DNA from: Girardinichthys multiradiatus
Taxonomy: Eukaryota > Chordata > Actinopteri > Cyprinodontiformes > Goodeidae
Reading direction: 5' to 3'
Length of the DNA stretch: 64,000 bases
NCBI RefSeq assembly: GCF_021462225.1
Contig: NC_061817.1
Location: 2,788,751-2,852,750 of the forward strand
This document shows, piece by piece, positions 57,362 through 64,000 of this stretch. The notes under the pieces were generated by a model. It ran no database searches and was not told the origin of the DNA. It saw nothing but the letters and a program-made list of their open reading frames with translations. The translations under genes were made by a program, and so were the position numbers. How positions within the stretch are numbered: position 1 is the first letter of the stretch; every line of letters starts with the position of its first letter.

Positions 57362-58804
57362 ATTGGTGGATGAAGAGAGACAGCATTACACCATCAATCC
57401 CCCCCTCCCCCCTCCCCCCACACACACCATACTCCCAGTCAGCAAGGCCCTCGCCATGAATGCTTGTCTCCTGATCTGTAACTCAATAAAGAGAGTACCA
57501 TGTGAAGAGGGAGTAGCTACATGCATGCATCTTTATACAGGGCACTGAGTAATAGTTGTTGAATAAGTCACATTGTATAACAGTAGGGTCATCAAAGTTT
57601 ATCTTTGCAACAATTATTCAGTAATTTAGAAGCCTCAAAATTAATATATTAGTATCTTCAAAAAACATAATTTACAACTCATAATTGGCTAAGTCATGTT
57701 TTGGCTCAGTGCTGCAATATCAATAAAAAATATTGCTTGCTAAAGAAATGTTTTTTCTTGTTTTCTTAAAACGTTTAACTATGACTTAGGCAATTATGCT
57801 ATCAGACTAATGATTTGCATCATTTAAATTCATGAATCTATGAATATGCTAATTTTTTCTCACATTCTTTTCTAGCACCTGCCCACAGCTTTTGCACACC
57901 ACATTAACTTGAATTAAAACAATTGATTTCATTGTTTAATGTACAGCATTCAGCCACAACACGTTTGAAGTGAAAAACAAGGAAGAAAAATCATGTATGG
58001 TTGCCTAAAGTTTAAATGCATCTCAGTTATCTTACAGCAGATGATGTTTTTTAGCTGGTTGTTGGTAAAATGCAATTTACCCTAGAGAAAATGCACATCC
58101 AGAATGCTAACTGCTCATTAAGCCTCTTGATATAATTTTTAGCTGACTATAATAGCTGACCTTTTTTGAGGGGGAGTATCAGAGCAGACTAATGCCACCT
58201 TTGTGTTTTAGTTCTGAAACAACAACAAACTCCTGTCTGTTAATAGCCGATGTATGTTTAACTTTTTAATTAATTAGTTTTATATGCAAGTAGATCTACA
58301 GTCAGTTCTATAAACTGAAACAGTGAGGAAGATTTGATATGTTACCAGACAAAAACAAATATCTCTTTCTCTCTCTATAAACACCATTCCTTTCTCTTTG
58401 TGCATCAGTGGGCTATCAAACTCCACCTTGCATCTTCTCTAATCATTGGGTCTATCTTTGATTGGTGGATCCACCCTTTTTCTGAAGCTGGATTGGTTAC
58501 ATGGGTCTCTCTCTCTCTCTCTCTCTCTCCATGTCACTTTCTCTTCACTTTGCTCACTCTACCCTCCCCTCTCACCACACTCCCTGCTTCTACGTATATT
58601 TCTATCCAATCATTATTACGACTATCAATCAGCTCTGACATAAGGTTAAACCCTTATGAAAAGACGAGAGAGAAAGAATGAGTGAGAGAGAGAGAGAGAC
58701 TTGGCTGCTCATCTCTCTATATCTCTCTGTGTTTTGTTTTTTGTCTGTTCCGAGGTAGGCAGCACAAAACACAGGATGAGCATTATTCAAACTTACATCT
58801 TGGA

Positions 58805-58821
58805 ACGGATACACACCCACC

Positions 58822-58903
<82 letters not shown>
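58805..58903. repeat. (CCCA)n(CA)n microsatellite
   Basis: Four CCCA units followed by an uninterrupted run of about 36 CA units. Confidence 0.97.
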
Positions 58904-58904
<1 letters not shown>

Positions 58905-60034
58905 GTAACCAGGTCATCTCCATTTAGAGCTGACCACCATGGCACACTCACCAGAGCTGGGCTCTGAATGGACAGCTGCTCCCTCGTTCTCTGCCTTTGT
59001 GCTCAGCTGGGGGTTGGAGAATATTCAATTCCCCTCTGAAGAGGGGGCAGCTGGCAGAGGTCCCTGTGTGTGAGTGTGTGTCAAGGGACAAGAACCCACC
59101 GAAATCTGTCTGGCTATGTACCACCTGACACACACACACAAACAAACACACAGACATAATTGTGACACTAATAGGACATGTGGAGCTGTGAAAGTGATCC
59201 ACTGTGGGGTTGGGGTAGTAAATTGCCTGTGGAGTGGATCTGTCTGCCTTTACATTCACATGCATTTGTGTTTGGGAGTGGGGGCTCAAACAAACAAAGA
59301 GAAAATGTGAAAGCTGTCTGAGAGATATCGGCATTAAAACAAAACAAGAAAACAGTAAATCACTGACTTTAAATAAAAAAAAAACTAGTATGTTTTACTG
59401 ACCTGCAAATTTAAGCCATAAAACGTTCACAATGAGAGATAAGGATTAAAAGACAAATATTTTAATGTTAGCAAACTTAAGTGCTGAATTAGGGCCTTAC
59501 GGTAAGAAGTCTCTCAGTAGACTCAGAAATAAAACAAATGTTTGAAAAAAAAATGGACATTTGAAAACTCTTGAAACAACCTGCTCCAGTACTACTTTCT
59601 TAATGACTTTACCAGGACATCTGAATGCCCTGATAAAAATATTTTCTGCCACATTAAAAAGAAACATCACCAAATATATTACTGGCATGATACTTATATA
59701 ATTAGATGATGATACATTTAGAACATATTGTACAGCTGAATTGTGTTTCCTTGTTACAATCCAACACACCTAAGGATATTATTTATCTGCTAATTATATA
59801 TATATATATATATATTTATTTAGCAGCCAGTGCTGATTCTCTTTGACCAACTGACAAGGTGACAATGCGCTGGTTGGAGAACTGCATCACCTCTGAAAAA
59901 TTTAAGGTGTTGAATATGGTATTGTTATGGATTGTTTTTGGTACCCTTTTAAAAAGAGCTATACAATTAAAAGATGGCACAATTGCTCTTATGCATCCTC
60001 TCCTGCTCCTGCATCATAAAAGGAACTCTTTTAG

Positions 60035-60480
60035 CAGGGATATAAACAATTAGAGAAATTGTTGGGAGCACTGATGTTTATAAAGTCCAACAGCCTCTGG
60101 GAGGAAGGACTTGTGATGACGCTCTGGTGTGCAGGTTCATGCATGAGATAGAAGACATTGTCCAACAACAATTTTATTTTTGCTAGAGTCCTTCTGTCCG
60201 CCACCACCTGCACTGGGCTAGGGGGGCATCCTAGAACACCGCTAGCCTTCTTGATGAGGTTATCTAACCACTTCCTCTCAGTAGTAGATACTGTAAGCTG
60301 CTTCTGCAACATACTACACCATAGAAGCACCTGTCAACAAAGTCCTTTATCCACTGTATGTACTCTGAGTAGTCTTTACCTGTTATGAGGCTGCATTTTG
60401 AAGATGACATCCTGGGGAGTTCTTGGAGAAGTCTGCAGTGTAGAGGTTGAACAGTAACCTTGCCAGCACAGTTCCCTGTG
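60035..60480 (-). pseudogene. LINE ORF2 C-terminal fragment
   Basis: On the minus strand an open stretch of 99 codons (60330-60031) contains KWLDNLIKKASGVLGCPP, DRRTLAKIKLLLDNVF and SSQRLLDF, the post-RT pattern of Rex1-like LINEs. The sequence upstream to about 60480 continues the likeness in other frames. It is related to the plus-strand piece at 24322-24530. There is no RT catalytic box. Confidence 0.5.
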
Positions 60481-60600
60481 AGGGGCCCATACTGCAGACC
60501 AAGATGCTAGTGTAAAGTGATTGGTTGGGATTTCAGACAAAAATAACTAATCAGTCTTAATCATAACCATAAATAACATAAATAGAATTTGATCAAAACC

Positions 60601-60905
60601 AGGCTGCATGGTGGAGCAGTTCAGATCCTGGGCTGAATTTTGATCTGGGTTTTTTCTGCATGGTGTTTGCATGTTCTCCCCATGAATGTGTGTGTCCTTT
60701 CCAGGTATTCCGGTTTCCTCCCACAGTCCATGTTAGGTTAATTGGTTTCTCTAAATTGCTCTTAGAATGTATGCATGCATATTTGTGTCCTGTGTGTACA
60801 GAGGAGTGACCTGTCCAAGGTGTACCCTGCCTCTTGTGCAAAGATTGCTGAAGATAGGCACCAGCACCCTCGTGGCCCTGCATAGATAAGTGAGTATAGA
60901 CAATG
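60601..60905 (+). mobile_element. Diverged SINE copy
   Basis: The SINE head (GGCTGCATGGTGGAGCAGTT), the TGTTTGCATGTTCTCCCCAT block and the 3' block (GTACCCTGCCTCTTGTGC...GATAGGCACCAGC) are all present in order. A small deletion lies after CCACAGTCCA. The B-box area is disrupted. Confidence 0.8.
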
Positions 60906-61304
60906 GATGTATGATCAAAACCAAAAGTTTATTCACAATGTATTTTATAAGCATTTAATATGAAATTGTCCATCTCAGTCATTGTGTCCACTGTTTCTGA
61001 GAACTGCTTCCTTTTTGTGTTGCATGGAGACTCCAGGTTGTCTGGTGCTGAAGCGCCTCCTCCAAGATATCCCATTCGGTATAATAGACAACCTCCTTTA
61101 CACTTTATTGAATACATGCAGTCTCAAATGTCTAGCTATACCGTTACCGGACTGTCAAAAAGGTTGGACTAGGAATGTTTTCACCTGAAGGTGCTATCAT
61201 TAAAGTTTATTGTTATACGGACAATCACACTGCTAATGTAGCACTTGCTCATGACAATACAGGTACAATAAGTAAACAGCAATACACACACATATATATA
61301 TATA
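60906..61304. other. Unassigned stretch with two short open frames
   Basis: Two overlapping plus-strand frames of about 70 codons (60960-61172, 60982-61188) and an open stretch reading SPEGAIIKVYCYTDNHTA near 61185-61240 show no domain I can name. It could be a fragment of an unrecognised element. It is cut on the right by TcA copy C. Confidence 0.35.
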
Positions 61305-62540
61305 CAGGGGTTGGACAATGAAACTGAAACACCTGTCATTTTAGTGTGGGAGGTTTCATGGCTAAATTGGACCAGCCTGGTGGCCAGTCTTCATTGATTG
61401 CACATTGCACCAGTAAGAGCAGAGTGTGAAGGTTCAATTAGCAAGGTAAGAGCACAGTTTTGCTCAAAATATTGAAATGCACACAACATTATGGGTGACA
61501 TACCAGAGTTCAAAAGAGGACAAATTGTTGGTGCACGTCTTGCTGGCACATCTGTGACCAAGACCGCAAGCCTTTGTGATGTATCAAGAGCCACGGTATC
61601 CAGGGTAATGTCAGAAACCACCAAGAAGGACGAACCACATCCAACAGGATTAACTGTGGACGCAAGAGGAAGCTGTCTGAAAGGGATGTGCGGGTGCTAA
61701 CCCGGACTGTATCCAAAAAACATAAAACCACGGCTGCCCAAATCACGGCAGAATTAAATGTGCACCTCAACTCTCCTGTTTCCACCAGAACTGTCCATCG
61801 GGAGCTCCACAGGGTCAATGTACACGACCGGGCTGCTATAACCAAACCTTTGGTCACTCATGCCAATGCCAAACGTCGGTTTCAATGGTGCAAGGAGCGC
61901 AAATCTTGGGCTGTGGACAATGTGAAACATGTATTGTTCTCTGATGAGTCCACCTTTACTGTTTTCCTCACATCCGGGAGAGTTACGGTGTGGAGAAGCC
62001 CCAAAGAAGCGTACCACCCAGACTGTTGCATGCCCAGAGTGAAGCATGGGGGTGGATCAGGGATGGTTTGGGCTGCCATATCATGGCATTCCCTTGGCCC
62101 AATACTTGTGCTAGATGTTGAGGACCATGTGCATTCAATGGTTCAAACATTGTATCCTGAAGGCGGTGCCGTGTATCAGGATGAAAATACACCAATACAC
62201 ACAGCAAGACTGGTGAAAGATTGGTTTGATGAACATGAAAGTGAAGTTGAACATCTCCCATGGCCTGCAAGTCACCAGATCTAAATATTATTGAGCCACT
62301 TTGGGGTGTTTTGGGAGGAGCGAGTCAGGAAACGTTTTCCTCCACCAGTATCACGTAGTGACCTGGCCACTATCCTGCAAGAAGAATGGCTTAAAATCCC
62401 TCTGACCACTGTGCAGGACTTGTATATGTCATTACCAAGACGAATTGACGCTGCATTGGCCGCAAAAGGAGGCCCTACACCATACTAATAAATTATTGTG
62501 GTCTAAAACCAGGTGTTTCAGTTTCATTGTCCAACCCCTG
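61305..62540 (+). mobile_element. Tc1-like element TcA copy C, both ends present
   Basis: CAGGGGTTGGACAATGAAAC and its complement define a 1236-bp element flanked by TA on both sides (61303-61304, 62541-62542). It sits in a TA-rich microsatellite. Orientation is opposite to copies A and B. It is the most complete TcA here. Confidence 0.93.
61491..62488 (+). pseudogene. TcA transposase copy C, DD36E, several small indels
   Basis: ATG 61491 opens [20 protein letters not shown] and a helix-turn-helix ([15 protein letters not shown]). A one-base loss near 61613 shifts the frame. The long middle piece (61688-62284) carries HVLFSDESTFTVF, VKHGGGSGMVWAAISWHS and YQDENTPIHTARLVKDW, where the residue before Asn is Glu in place of Asp, so the second catalytic position is altered. 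A two-base loss near 62268 and a one-base gain near 62310 follow. The C-terminus, from about 62315, is open (ERVRKRFPPPVSRSDLAT, ending AKGGPTPY). About 35 bp are missing after ILVLD. Confidence 0.9.
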
Positions 62541-62642
<102 letters not shown>

Positions 62643-63438
62643 CATTGCTCAAAAAAATAAAGGGAACACCTAAACAACACAATATAACTTCAAGTAAATC
62701 AAACTTCTCTGAAATCAAACTGTCCACTTAGGAAGCAACACTGATTGACAATCAATTTCACATGCTGTTGTGCAAATGGAATAGACAACAGGAGGAAATC
62801 TTTGGTGATTAGCAAGACACTCAATAAAGGAGTGGTTCTGCAGGTGGGGACCACGGACCACTTCTCAGTACCTATGCTTTCTGGCTGATGTTTTGGTCTC
62901 TTTTGAATGTTGGTGGTGCTTTCACACTCGTGGTAGCATGAGACGGACTCTACAACCCACACAAGTGGCTCAGGTAGTGCAGCTCATCCAGGATGGCACA
63001 TAAATGCGAGCTGTGGCAAGAAGGTTTGCTGTGTCTGTCAGCGTAGTGTCCAGAGCCTGGAGGCGCTACCAGGAGACAGGCCAATACACCAGGAGACATG
63101 GAGGAGGCCGTCTCATCGGGAGCATGCCCAGGTCTTGTAGGGAGGTCATACAGGCACGTGGAGGCCACACACAATACTGAGCCTCATTTTGACTTGTTTT
63201 AAGGACATTACATCAAAGTTGGATCAGCCTCTAGTGTGTTTTTCCACTTTAATTTTGTGTGTGACTCCAAATCCAGGCCTCCATTGGTTAATAAGTTTGA
63301 TTTCCATTGATGATTTTTGTGTGATTTTGTTGTCAGCACATTCAACTTTGTACAGAACAAAGTGTTTAATGAGAATATTTCTTTCATTCAGATCCAGGAT
63401 GTGTTATTTGAGTGTTCCCTTCATTTTTTTGAGCAGTG
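62643..63438 (+). mobile_element. Internally deleted TcD element (796 bp)
   Basis: The ends CATTGCTCAAAAAAATAAAG and the complement of CACTGCTCAAAAAAATGAAG are flanked by TA (62641-62642, 63439-63440). The left side holds the leader and start of the transposase gene (GAGACGGACTCTACAACCCA to about GACATGGAGGAGGCCG, 62941-63112). The sequence then jumps to the last codons (GAGGTCATACAGGCACGTGG). All three catalytic residues are lost. It is the counterpart of the truncated 4353-5437 copy and together they outline the family. Confidence 0.9.
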
Positions 63439-63488
63439 TATATATAAACATATATATATATATATCTATATATATCTATATAGATATA

Positions 63489-63522
<34 letters not shown>

Positions 63523-63605
63523 TATATATAGACATAGATATATATATAGATATATATAGACATAGATATATATATAGATATATATAGACATAGATATATA
63601 TATGG
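63439..63605. repeat. TA-rich tandem array with higher-order unit
   Basis: TA and TATC/GATA runs. From about 63520 a unit containing GATATATATAGACATAGATA recurs about three times at roughly 28-bp spacing. Confidence 0.9.
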
Positions 63606-64000
63606 TATATTACTACTGTAAGTTACGGTTATTAATTATGGTCATCATCTACTTGCATTTTTTGATTTTTTGTTACAGCCTACTCCCTTGTGGTTTCATA
63701 GGAATATGACGAATATGCTTTTGTCATTCTTTATTAAAGCTGCAGTAGGGAGTTCTGACAAAACAGTGGAATTAGCCTAAAGGTTTGAACAAGCACACTT
63801 TAAAGGTCCCTCCCCCTTGCTCTCTGTTGTGTTACAGCCCTCCCTCCCTTCACAGCTCCCTCCCTGCAGCGGAGCCTGTCATGAACGCGCAGGCTAGTAA
63901 GCAGAGCCACCAATGATGCCGGATGAAGAGCTACGGAAAATTCACTGGTGGGTACTAAACATCAACGATATGCTTTACATTGACTATGGCCTGCCCATAC
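63606..64000. other. Unassigned DNA at window end
   Basis: From about 63737, TTAAAGCTGCAGTAGGGAGT resembles the start of a short dispersed fish repeat that would continue past the window. No gene can be supported. Confidence 0.35.

Larger units (their letters stand above)
57201..60034. other. Unassigned DNA with simple repeats
   Basis: No gene recognised. It includes the compound microsatellite 57286-57361, a (CT)n run at about 58507-58529, the (CA)n at 58805-58903 and a (TA)n at 59797-59816. The retroviral 3' half is not detectable here. Confidence 0.55.

Noticed and set aside
57201..61300. Retroviral integrase, envelope or 3' LTR downstream of RT
   Set aside because: No zinc-binding HHCC, DDE integrase or envelope motif and no second copy of the 5' LTR could be found in this interval.

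Overview
This 64 kb window looks like intergenic DNA from a teleost fish. The evidence is the repeat content: many Tc1-like transposons of fish type, an RTE-type and a Rex1-type LINE, a CR1/L2-type LINE whose ORF1 carries an esterase-like domain, a tRNA-headed fish SINE, a hAT element, LTR elements, and long (CA)n and (TA)n microsatellites. I found no convincing host protein-coding exon, rRNA or tRNA gene. Every substantial reading frame belongs to a mobile element, and nearly all are broken. The species cannot be named from the sequence alone.

Layout. 1-4250: AT-rich DNA, TA microsatellites and SINE copies. 4353-9366: three Tc1-like elements in a row (families TcD, TcC and TcB, labels used only here). 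10-13 kb: microsatellites, a fish interspersed repeat and a Tc1 relic. 13113-13758: a solo LTR with a perfect 5-bp target duplication. 15678-17286: second TcB. 17310-19377: Tc1 debris holding a candidate LTR. 20997-22423: TcE, a DD38E-type element with about 270-bp inverted repeats. 22624-22918: a miniature Tc1 derivative. 24.3-28.65 kb: LINE fragments, including an RTE copy broken up by two other repeats. 28766-34611: a minus-strand CR1/L2-type LINE cut by a hAT element (31591-33766). 34612-35667: a DNA-transposon-like element with long inverted ends. 36774-37718: TcA copy A. 38.3-39.8 kb: Rex1-type LINE. 42065-44569: RTE LINE with a 12-bp target duplication and a 786-codon frame lacking the RT catalytic box. 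45-50.9 kb: Tc1 relic, an unclassified repeat and unassigned DNA. 50970-51961: TcA copy B, into which an endogenous retrovirus (51962 to about 57200) has inserted. 57.2-61.3 kb: simple repeats, a LINE tail and a SINE. 61305-62540: TcA copy C. 62643-63438: an internally deleted TcD element.

How the parts relate. The window is a stack of nested insertions, so relative ages can be read: TcA-B is older than the retrovirus, the CR1/L2 LINE is older than the hAT, and one RTE copy is older than the repeats inside it. The most interesting coding region is the retroviral gag-pro junction. There the gag stop is followed in the same frame by an open protease frame, and the stop context is TGA CAA TTA, which matches the leaky-stop motif STOP-CAR-YYA. 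The retrovirus is defective: it has in-frame stops, frame changes, and no recognisable integrase, envelope or 3' LTR.
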